Source: CAYXAA01 sp964462985 (GTDB taxonomy: Bacteria; Pseudomonadota; Alphaproteobacteria; Rhizobiales; Stappiaceae). Taken from it: 64,000 bases of DNA. The DNA is taken from positions 1 to 64,000 of the forward strand of contig CAYXAA010000005.1 of NCBI GenBank assembly GCA_964462985.1, in the 5' to 3' direction. Shown one piece after another: positions 16,603 through 29,442 of the stretch; position 1 is the stretch's first letter, and every line of letters begins with the position of its first letter. The position numbers and the translations under genes are program-made. The notes under the pieces are model-generated. The model worked only from the letters and a program-made list of their open reading frames with translations. It did not search any database and was not told where the DNA came from.

Positions 16603-18087
16603 ATGTTTCGGTTCCGCGCTATCGTGGTCGCAGGGTTGGTCATGGGGAGCGCCATATCGGTCGCCCAAGCGCAGGCCCTTGGCCTGCGCGGCGGTCTCGA
16701 TGCGGATGCTGCTCTGCAGCCAGCGGCTGCCGTTGAGGCTTCCGGGCCGTTCGGTTCTGAGTTCGATGATCAGGAATCGACGTCGGAAGCTGCTCAACCC
16801 GATAGGGCCATCGCCCGAACTTCGGAAGATGTCGTGCCGCTCGCTCAGGCGGGGCGCACCCGAGCCGTGCAGCCGTTCTCAGTGCGTGTGCTGGCGGTGA
16901 CTCGTCGTACTTCTGCGGGTGATAGCGGCCCGATCGGTGACGAGGTATTCGATGGCGAAACGGTGCGGGATCGACCGCAGGGGATTCGCGTCGGTACTTT
17001 CCTGCTCTATCCAGAGCTCTATACCGGCATCGGCTGGAGCGACAACGTCGACAATGAAACTGGCGGGCGATCCGGTCCGCTCTATCGCATCAATCCCTCA
17101 CTGCGCGGCCAATCGGACTGGCTGCGGCACAGCCTGACGTTCTCGCTGAGTGGCACCTACACGGGTTATCCGGATCAGCCGGACGACGACAATCCGACCG
17201 GCTCCGCCTCGGTGGATCTTGCCCTCGACGTTGCTGACGGAACCGTGTTCGGCATCGGCGGGCGCTACAGCCTGACAATGGAGGATGCCAGCAGTGCGGA
17301 GTCCGGGGGCACGGACCAGGATGTTCACAGCCTCGGAGGCTCGCTCTCCTTGCGTAGGAGCCTCGGCCTTGTCGGTGTCGAGCTGCGCGGCGATGTCGAC
17401 CATACCAGCTACACCAATTCCACAGGCGAGACCACGGATGCGACGTCAGACCGCAACAACACCGTGCTGAGCGCCAGTCTCAGGCTGGACGGCTTGGCGG
17501 GCGCCATGATTTCGCCATTCGCCGAAGCGACCGCATTGTCGCGGATCTACGACACCACCTGTGCCGATCCGTTCAACTGCGAGGACAGGAATGCCACTGG
17601 TTATGCGCTGAGGGCTGGATTGGTTTATGATGGCGGTTCCAAGCTGCGCGGGGAAATCAGCATTGGCTGGCGTTCCGAAGACCTTGAGGACGGATCCCTG
17701 CCAAATCTGGAAGGTCTGCTACTTGACGGATCACTGATCTGGTCGCCGACTCGTCTCACGACGGTGACGGGGACACTGTCGACCTCATTCGACGCCTCGA
17801 CCATCCCCGGAGCATCCGGCTCGATCCTCTACTCGGGCGACGTTCGGGTCGCGCATGCCTTTTCCGATGCCCTGGTCGGCGAGATCGGTGTGGGTTATTC
17901 GGAACGACGCTATCAGGGCATTTCCCTCGAAGAGCGGCAGACCATTGCCACGGCGGGCGTGACCTGGGCCGTTACCGACCATGTAGCTCTGTTGACCAAC
18001 TACACCTACACCCGGTTCACCAACTCCGATCCGGGCGGCGACTACGATTCCAATACAATCGAAGCCGGTGTGCGGATCCGCAGATGA
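16603..18087 (+). CDS. Outer-membrane beta-barrel protein (putative beta-barrel porin 2 family)
   Basis: A 494-residue exported protein. The signal peptide is MFRFRAIVVAGLVMGSAISVAQAQA. A low-complexity, Ala/Asp-rich segment (about 30-110) is followed by IRVGTFLLYPELYTGIGWSDNV, the entry strand of the barrel, and then about twenty alternating-polarity strands to the C-terminal NTIEAGVRIRR. This layout matches the barrel family found beside exopolysaccharide and envelope genes in alphaproteobacteria. What it transports or binds is unknown. A CtrA-like TTAA-N7-TTATC lies at 16539-16553, about 50 bases upstream. The next gene, a lytic transglycosylase, may be co-transcribed. Confidence 0.85.
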   Translation: MFRFRAIVVAGLVMGSAISVAQAQALGLRGGLDADAALQPAAAVEASGPFGSEFDDQESTSEAAQPDRAIARTSEDVVPLAQAGRTRAVQPFSVRVLAVTRRTSAGDSGPIGDEVFDGETVRDRPQGIRVGTFLLYPELYTGIGWSDNVDNETGGRSGPLYRINPSLRGQSDWLRHSLTFSLSGTYTGYPDQPDDDNPTGSASVDLALDVADGTVFGIGGRYSLTMEDASSAESGGTDQDVHSLGGSLSLRRSLGLVGVELRGDVDHTSYTNSTGETTDATSDRNNTVLSASLRLDGLAGAMISPFAEATALSRIYDTTCADPFNCEDRNATGYALRAGLVYDGGSKLRGEISIGWRSEDLEDGSLPNLEGLLLDGSLIWSPTRLTTVTGTLSTSFDASTIPGASGSILYSGDVRVAHAFSDALVGEIGVGYSERRYQGISLEERQTIATAGVTWAVTDHVALLTNYTYTRFTNSDPGGDYDSNTIEAGVRIRR

Positions 18088-18140
18088 CAACGGAAAAGAC
18101 ACGTCGCGGCATCTCCCGGCCCCGAACCGTAAGCCAAACT

Positions 18141-18166
18141 GGTCCTTCTGCGCGAAGGAAGGGACC
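18141..18166 (+). other. Stem-loop between the barrel gene and the lytic transglycosylase
   Basis: GGTCC TTC (18141-18148) pairs with GAA-g-GGACC (18158-18166 region) with one bulged G. No T-run follows, so it may be a processing or attenuation hairpin rather than a terminator. Confidence 0.35.
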
Positions 18167-18197
18167 GACAAACCGAGGGTATCAAGGCTGGACTGAT

Positions 18198-19451
18198 ATG
18201 ACCGAGTACTTCTCCACATGGCAGAACCGCGCCACCAGGAATGTCATTCGACGACCGGCCATTTTGGCGGTGCTGATCGCCGCATTATGCGGGAGCGCAG
18301 CTGTGACTCGAGCGCAAGCCGACGTCGCCTTCGCTGGTTGGATTGACTCTTTCTGGCCGACCGCTCGCGCTGCTGGAGTCGACCGCGCGACCTACGATCG
18401 TGCCTTCCAGGGGGTAACGCGAGACGAGGAAACGATCCGGCTGATGAACAAACAGTCGGAGTTCGTCAAGCCGATCTGGGATTACCTGGCCTCAGCGGTA
18501 TCCGATGCTCGGGTCGAGACCGGGCGCGAGATGTTGCGGACCTATGCGCGAGAGTTGGAAGAGATCGAGCGTCGCTACGGCGTCAACAAGGAGGCAGTGG
18601 TTGCGATCTGGGGGATGGAAACCAACTACGGCAACTTCATGGGCAAGCACTATGTCGTCCAGGCGCTGGCGACGCTGGCCTACGCCGCGCCGCGCCGGAC
18701 GGAATTCTGGCGAAACGAACTTGTGACGGCGCTTCTGATTCTGCGAGACGGACATGTGACCTCTGACAGGATGGAGGGATCCTGGGCCGGCGCCATGGGG
18801 CACACACAGTTCATGCCATCGAGCTGGAAGGCCTATTCTTCCGACTATGACGGCGACGGGCGTCGCGACATCTGGACTTCGGTTCCGGATGCGCTGGCCT
18901 CCACAGCCAACTATCTGAAGCGCCACGGCTGGGTGCAGGGCAAGACCTGGGGCTACGAGGTCCGGTTGCCTGCCGGCTTTGACTACTCCCTGGCCGACGA
19001 GGACACGGAAAAGAGCTTGGCCGAATGGTCGCGGCTCGGCGTTCGACGGACAGGGGATCGTGTCTTCCCGCGCCCGGAAGACGCGGCCGTGCTGGTGCTG
19101 CCTGCCGGTGCGTCCGGTCCCGCCTTCCTGATGCTGAAGAACTTTTTTGTCATCAAGCGTTATAACAACGCAACGTCCTATGCGCTGGCCGTCGGTCACT
19201 TGGCTGACCGCATCCTCGGCGGAGGAGGGTTCGCGCAGGCATGGCCAGTCAACGATCCGCCGCTCAGCGGAGATGAGATTGTCACCATGCAGAACATGCT
19301 GAACCGGCGAGGGTTTAACGTCGGACAGGCCGATGGCAAGGTCGGTCCGGCGACCCGCAGGGGCATTCGAGCCTTCCAGCGATCAGCGGGTCTCTTGCCG
19401 GACGGTTACGCATCCCAGAGCCTGCTGGCGCGCCTTGCCGGGATGCGTTGA
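18198..19451 (+). CDS. Lytic murein transglycosylase (MltB-type) with peptidoglycan-binding domain
   Basis: Cleaves the glycan strand of peptidoglycan with 1,6-anhydro formation in the periplasm. About 417 residues from ATG 18198, starting with a basic region and the hydrophobic stretch AILAVLIAALCGSAAVTRAQA. The transglycosylase core shows VVAIWGMETNYGNFMGKH with the catalytic Glu, the GAMGHTQFMPSSWKAYSSDYDGDG region split around the MltB-type 'GQ/GHTQFMPS' motif, and ALASTANYLKRHGW. A C-terminal PG_binding_1 domain (VTMQNMLNRRGFNVGQADGK..GPATRRGIRAFQ) ends the protein. ATG 18084 overlapping the previous stop is a possible longer start but would put 38 polar residues before the signal. Confidence 0.92.
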   Translation: MTEYFSTWQNRATRNVIRRPAILAVLIAALCGSAAVTRAQADVAFAGWIDSFWPTARAAGVDRATYDRAFQGVTRDEETIRLMNKQSEFVKPIWDYLASAVSDARVETGREMLRTYARELEEIERRYGVNKEAVVAIWGMETNYGNFMGKHYVVQALATLAYAAPRRTEFWRNELVTALLILRDGHVTSDRMEGSWAGAMGHTQFMPSSWKAYSSDYDGDGRRDIWTSVPDALASTANYLKRHGWVQGKTWGYEVRLPAGFDYSLADEDTEKSLAEWSRLGVRRTGDRVFPRPEDAAVLVLPAGASGPAFLMLKNFFVIKRYNNATSYALAVGHLADRILGGGGFAQAWPVNDPPLSGDEIVTMQNMLNRRGFNVGQADGKVGPATRRGIRAFQRSAGLLPDGYASQSLLARLAGMR

Positions 19452-19520
19452 CCATCTTTCCTGCTAGCGCCCGAGGTCCTATGCTTGGCCGATACTGCCG
19501 AAGGGATCGGACCGATCATC

Positions 19521-20636
19521 ATGAAACGCCAACGGGGCAGACCTGTCCTGATCGTGCTCTTGGCGCTGGTGCTCATGGTTCCGGCAACGGAGGCGTTCTC
19601 GCAAAGCGCCAGTGATCCTGTCCGGCCACCGCCTCAGGAACGCTCCGGCTTTCACCCTTTGAAACCGATCCTAAGGCTGTTCGGTTTGGAGCAGCGGCGT
19701 CGGCCGCCTCCGGTCCAGCGCCTGCAGCAGGTTCAGCCGCCCAGGCAGCGGACCACGACTGTCCGTGAGCCGACGCGGCCAGCGATCGTCGAAGAACCGA
19801 AGGAGCCAGATGCACGCGTCGTTCTGGTGTTGGGCGATGAATTCGCGGAGGGTTTGGCCGAAGGTCTCCAGGCCGCCTACGCCGAAACCCCGTCCGTCAA
19901 AGTCGAGAGGCTGATCCGATCCAAGAACGGGCTTGCCGACCCGCCTGAACCTACTTGGGCGGATCTCGCCCAGGGCTCTCTACAGGGCGGCAACGTTGCC
20001 CTCGTGGTGGTGATGCTCGGTTCGCACGATGTTGGGGACATCGAAACGGCAAACGGAACGCTCGCTTTCGGCACACCGGAGTGGGAGACGGCGTACGAGC
20101 GCCGCCTCGACACGCTTGCCAAGACGGTCCGCCTGCAGAAGAAACCGCTGATCTGGGTCGGTCTTCCGCCGGCCAAGGACACGGCCAAGCGGTCCGCCTT
20201 TAGTTACCTCAATCAGCTAGCGAAGGCGCGGGTCGAGGCTTCGCTCGGCTACTTCGTGGATATCTGGGACGTGTTCCTCGATGAGGACGGACAATATACG
20301 GCTCAGGGGCCTGACGTCGATGGCAAGGTCCGCCGACTGCGCGCCAATGACGGCGTCGGGTTCACCTGGTCGGGCTATCGCAAGGTGGCGTTCTTTTGTG
20401 AACGGGAGATTGCACGGGTCATAGGTTCGTCGGGCGCGTTTGCCTTTGATGGCGTCGACGACGATCCGAATTTTGTCGTGCTTACCGGGCGCACCACCTC
20501 GCCGGAGATCGAGTTGGCGGGGGGCGACGGCGCGCCCCCGGATCCGATTGCCGACACCGTCCAGCATCGCCTCATCGTGGAGGGAAAAGCTCTGGAGCGG
20601 GTGTTCGGCCGCATCGACGATTTCCGGATCGATTGA
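19521..20636 (+). CDS. DUF459 SGNH-fold protein with degenerate catalytic residues
   Basis: A 371-residue exported protein: signal MKRQRGRPVLIVLLALVLMV..AFSQ, a Pro/Arg-rich linker (about 32-95), then the SGNH/GDSL fold. Block I reads VLVLGDEFAEGLAEGL (101-116), where the family has GDS; the nucleophile serine is Glu107. The block V segment RANDGVGFTWSGY has Gly280 where the family has the catalytic His of DGxHFT. Block III (VVVMLGSHDVGD) is recognisable. With both Ser and His replaced it is probably a non-catalytic relative. It follows the lytic transglycosylase by 69 bases and may act in the cell envelope. TTG at 19485 is a less likely start. Confidence 0.82.
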   Translation: MKRQRGRPVLIVLLALVLMVPATEAFSQSASDPVRPPPQERSGFHPLKPILRLFGLEQRRRPPPVQRLQQVQPPRQRTTTVREPTRPAIVEEPKEPDARVVLVLGDEFAEGLAEGLQAAYAETPSVKVERLIRSKNGLADPPEPTWADLAQGSLQGGNVALVVVMLGSHDVGDIETANGTLAFGTPEWETAYERRLDTLAKTVRLQKKPLIWVGLPPAKDTAKRSAFSYLNQLAKARVEASLGYFVDIWDVFLDEDGQYTAQGPDVDGKVRRLRANDGVGFTWSGYRKVAFFCEREIARVIGSSGAFAFDGVDDDPNFVVLTGRTTSPEIELAGGDGAPPDPIADTVQHRLIVEGKALERVFGRIDDFRID

Positions 20637-20716
20637 TGCAGCGGTGCGCCTGTCCGATAGCGCACCGTTGCGCAAGGCGAACCGCCGCGATGATAGGGAA
20701 CCGGACGCAGCGCCTC

Positions 20717-22150
20717 TTACCGCGGCAGGTTCGAAGATCCCGTCAGGAACTCGTCGATTGAGCGGGCGGCTTGGCGACCCTCGCGGATCGCCCAGACCAC
20801 AAGCGATTGGCCTTTCCGCACGTCGCCCGCAGCAAATACACCGTCCACCGACGTCTTGTAGCTCTCGGTGTCAGCCTTGACGTTGGTTCGGGCGTCGAGC
20901 TCGAGTGCATCGCCGAGTTCGGCGGCATAGGTGGTAAGATCGGGGCCGGCGAAGCCGATCGCGATCAGCACTAGATCGGCGCGCAGGACGAACTCTGTAC
21001 CCGGGATGGGAACACGCTTGGTATCGACCCGGGCGCACTTGACGCCGGTCACGTGTCCGTCTTCCCCTATGATTTCCAGCGTCGCAGCCGAAAACTCCCG
21101 TTCTGCGCCTTCAGCCTGGGAAGAGGACGTGCGGAACTTCGTCGGCCAATAGGGCCAGATGGTCAGCTTGTCCTCACGCAGCGGCGGCATCGGGCGGATA
21201 TCGAGCTGCGTGACCGAGAGCGCACCTTGACGGAATGACGTGCCAATGCAGTCAGATGCCGTATCGCCGCCGCCGATTACGACGACGTGCTTGCCGCCGG
21301 CCCAGTAGGGCGGCTCAGCTGACACGTCCTCGCGGCCTATACGGCGGTTCTGCTGCACCAGAAATGGCATGGCATACATGCAGCCGGACAGCTCCATGCC
21401 TGGCAGGCCAGGGTCGCGCGGTCGTTCGGCTCCAGCGGCGAGCAGGACAGCGTCGTGACGCTCGCGCAGCTCCTGTATGGTCACCGTCGCACCAACATTG
21501 ACGTTGTAGTGGAACACCACGCCTTCCGCCTGCATCTGCTCGACGCGACGGTCGATATGGTGCTTCTCCATCTTGAAATCCGGGATGCCGTAGCGCAACA
21601 GGCCGCCTGCCTTCGGTTCGCGCTCGTAGACGTGAACGGTGTGGCCGGCGCGTGCGAGTTGCTGGGCCGCCGCCATGCCCGCTGGACCGGAACCAACGAC
21701 GGCTACCGTCTTGCCTGTCTTTTCTCGCGCCGGCTCAGGCTTGATCCAGCCCTCGGCCCAGGCCTTGTCGGCGATGGCCTGCTCCACGGCCTTGATTGCG
21801 ACGGGAGCGTCCTCGAGGTTCAACGTGCACGCTTCCTCGCAGGGCGCTGGGCAAATACGGCCAGTGAACTCCGGAAAGTTGTTGGTGGAATGCAGGTTGC
21901 GCGACGCCAGTTCCCAGTCGCCGTTATAGACGAGGTCGTTCCAGTCCGGAATCTGGTTGTGTACCGGGCAGCCCGTGGGGCCATGGCAATAGGGAATGCC
22001 GCAGTCCATGCAGCGCGCGGCCTGCCGCTCGACGTCGGCGTCGGCGAGCGGCAGCGTGAACTCGCGGAAGTGGCGAATGCGGTCCGATGCCGGCTGGTAC
22101 TTCTGGTCCTGCCGGTCGATCTCGAGGAAGCCTGTAACCTTACCCATCAA
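20717..22150 (-). CDS. gltD: Glutamate synthase (NADPH) small subunit
   Basis: Beta subunit of glutamate synthase: takes electrons from NADPH through FAD and Fe-S clusters to the large subunit for glutamate formation from glutamine and 2-oxoglutarate. 477 residues. The N-terminal cluster ligands are in CMDCGIPYCHG..GCPVHNQIPDWN and GRICPAPCEEACTL. The FAD-binding GSGPAGMAAAQQLARAGH and the NADPH-binding VVVIGGGDTASDCIGTSFRQGA follow, ending with GVFAAGDVRKGQSLVVWAI. The start lies 9 bases after the gltB stop, so the pair forms one operon. It converges on the DUF459 gene. Confidence 0.97.
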   Translation of the reverse strand: MMGKVTGFLEIDRQDQKYQPASDRIRHFREFTLPLADADVERQAARCMDCGIPYCHGPTGCPVHNQIPDWNDLVYNGDWELASRNLHSTNNFPEFTGRICPAPCEEACTLNLEDAPVAIKAVEQAIADKAWAEGWIKPEPAREKTGKTVAVVGSGPAGMAAAQQLARAGHTVHVYEREPKAGGLLRYGIPDFKMEKHHIDRRVEQMQAEGVVFHYNVNVGATVTIQELRERHDAVLLAAGAERPRDPGLPGMELSGCMYAMPFLVQQNRRIGREDVSAEPPYWAGGKHVVVIGGGDTASDCIGTSFRQGALSVTQLDIRPMPPLREDKLTIWPYWPTKFRTSSSQAEGAEREFSAATLEIIGEDGHVTGVKCARVDTKRVPIPGTEFVLRADLVLIAIGFAGPDLTTYAAELGDALELDARTNVKADTESYKTSVDGVFAAGDVRKGQSLVVWAIREGRQAARSIDEFLTGSSNLPR

Positions 22151-22159
22151 TTCGCCCTT

Positions 22160-26875
<4,716 letters not shown>

Positions 26876-27278
26876 CTTTGTCCTCATTTTCACCCCAGGG
26901 GCGACGGCGTCGTTCGTCGCCTTTCGTTCGGGCAGCGCGCCCCGAAGGCGCGCGGCTCGTTCGACCCACAACCCGGGCCTGGTTACTCTACTATCCTGGA
27001 TGAACAACCCCGCCTGCCGGGTCGCCCGTCCTCCCAACCAGCGAGCCTTATATTGATTGAAGGCCCAAAAGCTGATCGCTCCAAGCGCCGGCGCAACGAG
27101 TCTGCGTTCGCATATACACAGGTTGCTCCAATGGCACTATCAAACGCCGGTCGCCCGCTACACGCCGGGTCCGGCGTGCGCGCGGACATTCGGGTTCCAG
27201 CGCGCCAACCGCACCCATCGACTCAAAATACGACCGGCCGGCCTGCAGTCACTTCGCCCGAAGGCATCCTCGAGAAAA

Positions 27279-27295
27279 GGACAGTAATCCTGTCC
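27279..27295. promoter_or_regulatory. Inverted repeat GGACAG-TAATC-CTGTCC
   Basis: A perfect 6-base inverted repeat with a 5-base centre, flanked by A-rich and T-rich sides. The form suits a dimeric regulator (for example of the Rrf2 type), but the protein is not identifiable. It lies 19 bases before the tiny frame at 27314. Confidence 0.4.
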
Positions 27296-27313
27296 TATTT
27301 CCGAGGGGGCACC

Positions 27314-27349
27314 ATGACAGATTTCCCGGTAGGGAGCAAGACGGTTTGA
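27314..27349 (+). CDS. Possible 11-residue leader peptide
   Basis: ATG 27314 is preceded by GAGGGGG at ideal spacing and opens the frame MTDFPVGSKTV before TGA. It could be a regulatory leader peptide or the truncated start of a lost gene. The strong ribosome site and the inverted repeat immediately upstream are the only support. No attenuator structure is clear downstream. Confidence 0.3.
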   Translation: MTDFPVGSKTV

Positions 27350-27595
27350 CATCGTCCTGAATCTCTATCTTTCGCCTGAGCCCTACGATTTATCATAATC
27401 AAACCTGCAGCGTCCGATTGCCGGCAACTTTGTGTCGAATGTGCCGCGGACCGTCGAGTTTCGATGCCGCTGCCGACCCAACTCCATGTCCGTCGGAGCC
27501 CCCGCTTGAGGACTGTCAGCGGCCGGTGCAGCTGCGCCAGGGAGATCCTGACTTCGCCCTTGCAAGCCGGCCGAGCCTCGCATAACGCTCGCACC

Positions 27596-28636
27596 ATGAT
27601 GTTTGCGAGCGACAACTGGGCCGGTGCTTCGGAGGCCGTCATGGCCGCCTTGGCGCTGCACAACGCGGGCGCGGTTCCCGCCTACGGCAACGATCCGGTC
27701 ACGGCGGCCGTCGCCGAACGGTTTTCCGAACTGTTCGAACGGGAGGTTGCAGTCTTCTTCGTGTCAACCGGGTCCGCCGCTAACGCGCTGGCGCTTTCGG
27801 CGTTCGCCCGACCCGGCGGCGTGGTGTTCTGTCACCAGGAAGCTCATGTCCAGGTCGACGAATGCGGCGGTCCTGAATTCTTCTCCGGCGGCGCCAAGCT
27901 CGTGCCGCTCCCGGGCAAGGATGGAAAGTTCGAACCAGAGGCCTTGCTCAAGGCGCTGGCAGCCTTCCCGGAGGGTGTGGTTCATCATGGCCAGCCTGCG
28001 GCCGTCACGATCACGCAGGCAACAGAGGCCGGTACGGTGTACCAGCCCGACGAAATCCGCGCGATTAAGCAGGCGGCGGAAACACGCTCATTGCCGCTTC
28101 ACATGGACGGTGCCCGCTTCGCCAATGCGCTGGTGCATCTCGGCCTCACTGCGGCGGAGATGACGTGGAAGGCCGGCGTTGACGTGCTGTCGTTCGGCGG
28201 CACGAAGAACGGCTGCTGGTGTGGGGAGGCCGTGGTGTTCTTCGACCCGGCACAGGCTGCTGATTTTGGTTACCTGCGCAAGCGGGCCGGGCATCTCCTG
28301 TCGAAGAGCCGGTTCGCCGCGGCCCAGTTCGAAGGCTATCTTGCCGATGGCCACTGGCTCGATCTGGCGCGCCATGCAAATGCCATGGCCTCTCGACTTG
28401 CTGATGGCATCTCGGCATCCAAGCGCGCGCGCCTTGCCAGGTCGCCGCAGGCGAACGAGGTCTTTGCCATCCTGCCGCGCGATATCGCGGCGAGACTGCG
28501 GGCCAAAGGGGCGGCCTTCCATGAATGGCCGACGGACGGCTTGGCGCCCGACGAAGTGCAGGTTCGGCTCGTCGCGAATTTCCGGACCGAAGCTGAAGAG
28601 GTCGACCGATTCCTCCGTCTGGTCAGCGTGGTCTGA
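27596..28636 (+). CDS. ltaE: Low-specificity L-threonine aldolase (PLP-dependent beta-eliminating lyase family)
   Basis: Cleaves threonine/allo-threonine to glycine and acetaldehyde. The 346-residue fold-type I protein starts MMFASDNWAGASEAVM. It carries the AYGNDPVTAAVAERFSELF segment, the FVSTGSAANALAL cofactor loop, the LPLHMDGARFANALVHL region with the cofactor-binding Asp, and the Schiff-base Lys in DVLSFGGTKNGCW. The C-terminal domain is intact. ATG 27596 and ATG 27599 are adjacent candidates; the in-frame extension to 27464 is basic and unlike the family. A shared terminator separates it from the convergent hsp20 gene. Confidence 0.92.
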   Translation: MMFASDNWAGASEAVMAALALHNAGAVPAYGNDPVTAAVAERFSELFEREVAVFFVSTGSAANALALSAFARPGGVVFCHQEAHVQVDECGGPEFFSGGAKLVPLPGKDGKFEPEALLKALAAFPEGVVHHGQPAAVTITQATEAGTVYQPDEIRAIKQAAETRSLPLHMDGARFANALVHLGLTAAEMTWKAGVDVLSFGGTKNGCWCGEAVVFFDPAQAADFGYLRKRAGHLLSKSRFAAAQFEGYLADGHWLDLARHANAMASRLADGISASKRARLARSPQANEVFAILPRDIAARLRAKGAAFHEWPTDGLAPDEVQVRLVANFRTEAEEVDRFLRLVSVV

Positions 28637-28663
28637 GAAACATGCCGGATTGACCCAGTAAAA

Positions 28664-28686
28664 AGGCGCCCCGCAAGGGGGCGCCT
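28664..28686. terminator. Bidirectional terminator between ltaE and hsp20
   Basis: AGGCGCCCC and GGGGCGCCT form a 9-bp stem with a GCAA-type loop. An A-run precedes it on the plus strand, which serves as a T-run for the minus-strand hsp20 transcript. Confidence 0.75.
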
Positions 28687-28719
28687 GGCACGGATTGGGT
28701 GGGGTCGACGAGTGACGGC

Positions 28720-29172
28720 TTAGTGAGCCTTACCCTCGATCTGCTTGGCACTGCTGGCGCCAGTGCTGATCGCGACCTTCTTGGGCTTCATCGCCTCCGG
28801 GATCTCGCGGGCGAGATCGATGTGGAGCAGGCCGTTCTCCAGGCTGGCGCCCTTGACCTCAACGAAGTCGGCGAGCTGGAAGCGGCGCTCGAACGCGCGG
28901 GACGCGATGCCACGATAGAGAACCTCGGTCCCCTCGGGCTCGGGAGCCTTCTCACCCTTAATTGTGAGCGTGTTTTCCTTGGCCTCGACTTCGAGTTCAG
29001 ATTCGCGGAACCCGGCCACGGCCATGGTGATGCGGTAAGCGTTCTCCCCGGTGCGCTCGATGTTGTAGGGCGGATAGGCCGGTGTCTCGCCGTTCATGCT
29101 GTCGAGCAGCGAGAACAGTCGATCGAAGCCGACGGTCGACCGGTAGAGCGGGGTAAAGTCGAAATGACGCAT
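28720..29172 (-). CDS. Small heat-shock protein Hsp20 (IbpA type)
   Basis: ATP-independent holdase chaperone. The 150-residue product begins MRHFDFTPLYRSTVGFDRLF, the IbpA-type N-terminus. The alpha-crystallin domain (about 35-125) contains YRITMAVAGFRESELEVEAKE, ending with the family's A-x-L-x-x-G-L-L motif (ASLENGLLHIDL). ATG 29172 was chosen because AGAGGA sits 8 bases upstream and the family starts here; an upstream in-frame ATG at 29202 would cover that site. A sigma-32-like promoter and a ROSE-like leader lie upstream, so heat induction at both transcription and translation is predicted. Confidence 0.95.
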   Translation of the reverse strand: MRHFDFTPLYRSTVGFDRLFSLLDSMNGETPAYPPYNIERTGENAYRITMAVAGFRESELEVEAKENTLTIKGEKAPEPEGTEVLYRGIASRAFERRFQLADFVEVKGASLENGLLHIDLAREIPEAMKPKKVAISTGASSAKQIEGKAH

Positions 29173-29279
29173 GATCAGATCCTCTTGTTGAGCGACTGAC
29201 AACTGTCCGGTTTACGAGCCTCGCCTCCATTGTGGCCGACGAGCGAAACCGATCCGGCAGGCCCGTTTCTGGCGCCTGC
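29173..29279 (-). promoter_or_regulatory. ROSE-like RNA thermometer in the hsp20 5'UTR
   Basis: Read on the minus strand, GUCAG-UCGCU (complement of 29191-29200) and AGGA-U-CUGAU (complement of 29174-29183) face each other around a 7-base loop. UCGCU fits the ROSE consensus UYGCU, pairing with the ribosome site AGGA with one bulged G; GUCAG then pairs with CUGAU. This hides the ribosome site next to the start codon at low temperature, as in rhizobial ROSE elements. The leader of about 105 bases matches the usual ROSE length. Upstream hairpins of the element were not worked out. Confidence 0.65.
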
Positions 29280-29286
29280 GTCCTTG

Positions 29287-29315
29287 AAATGGTTACGGCG
29301 AAATGGCGATTCAAG
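29287..29315 (-). promoter_or_regulatory. Sigma-32 (RpoH)-type promoter of hsp20
   Basis: On the minus strand CTTGAAT (complement of 29309-29315), a 14-base spacer and AACCATTT (complement of 29287-29294) match the heat-shock consensus CTTGAAA - N13-15 - CCCCATNT at most positions. The implied start near 29280 leaves an untranslated leader of about 105 bases. Confidence 0.6.
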
Positions 29316-29442
29316 ATCTTGCTGCTGCTGACAAAACGAGCTGAACGTTCGATGAACGGGACCTTCCGTCTGGGTTCAATCGTGTCGCGACATTCTGCTC
29401 GACATCGGGCGGTTTCCGGCCCGCAAGCAGGGAGATTGTTCC

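Larger units (their letters stand above)
26876..27595. promoter_or_regulatory. Intergenic region between gltB and the threonine aldolase gene
   Basis: Seven hundred and twenty bases serving two divergent genes. It contains a GCGCGCC..GGCGCGC hairpin around 26935-26954 in the gltB leader, an inverted repeat at 27279-27295 and a tiny open frame with a strong ribosome site at 27314-27349, each listed separately. The rest shows no gene. Confidence 0.4.

Noticed and set aside
26876..27037. Longer start for gltB at 27037 or at 26887
   Set aside because: ATG 26875 has a much better ribosome site and leaves the usual short propeptide before the catalytic Cys.
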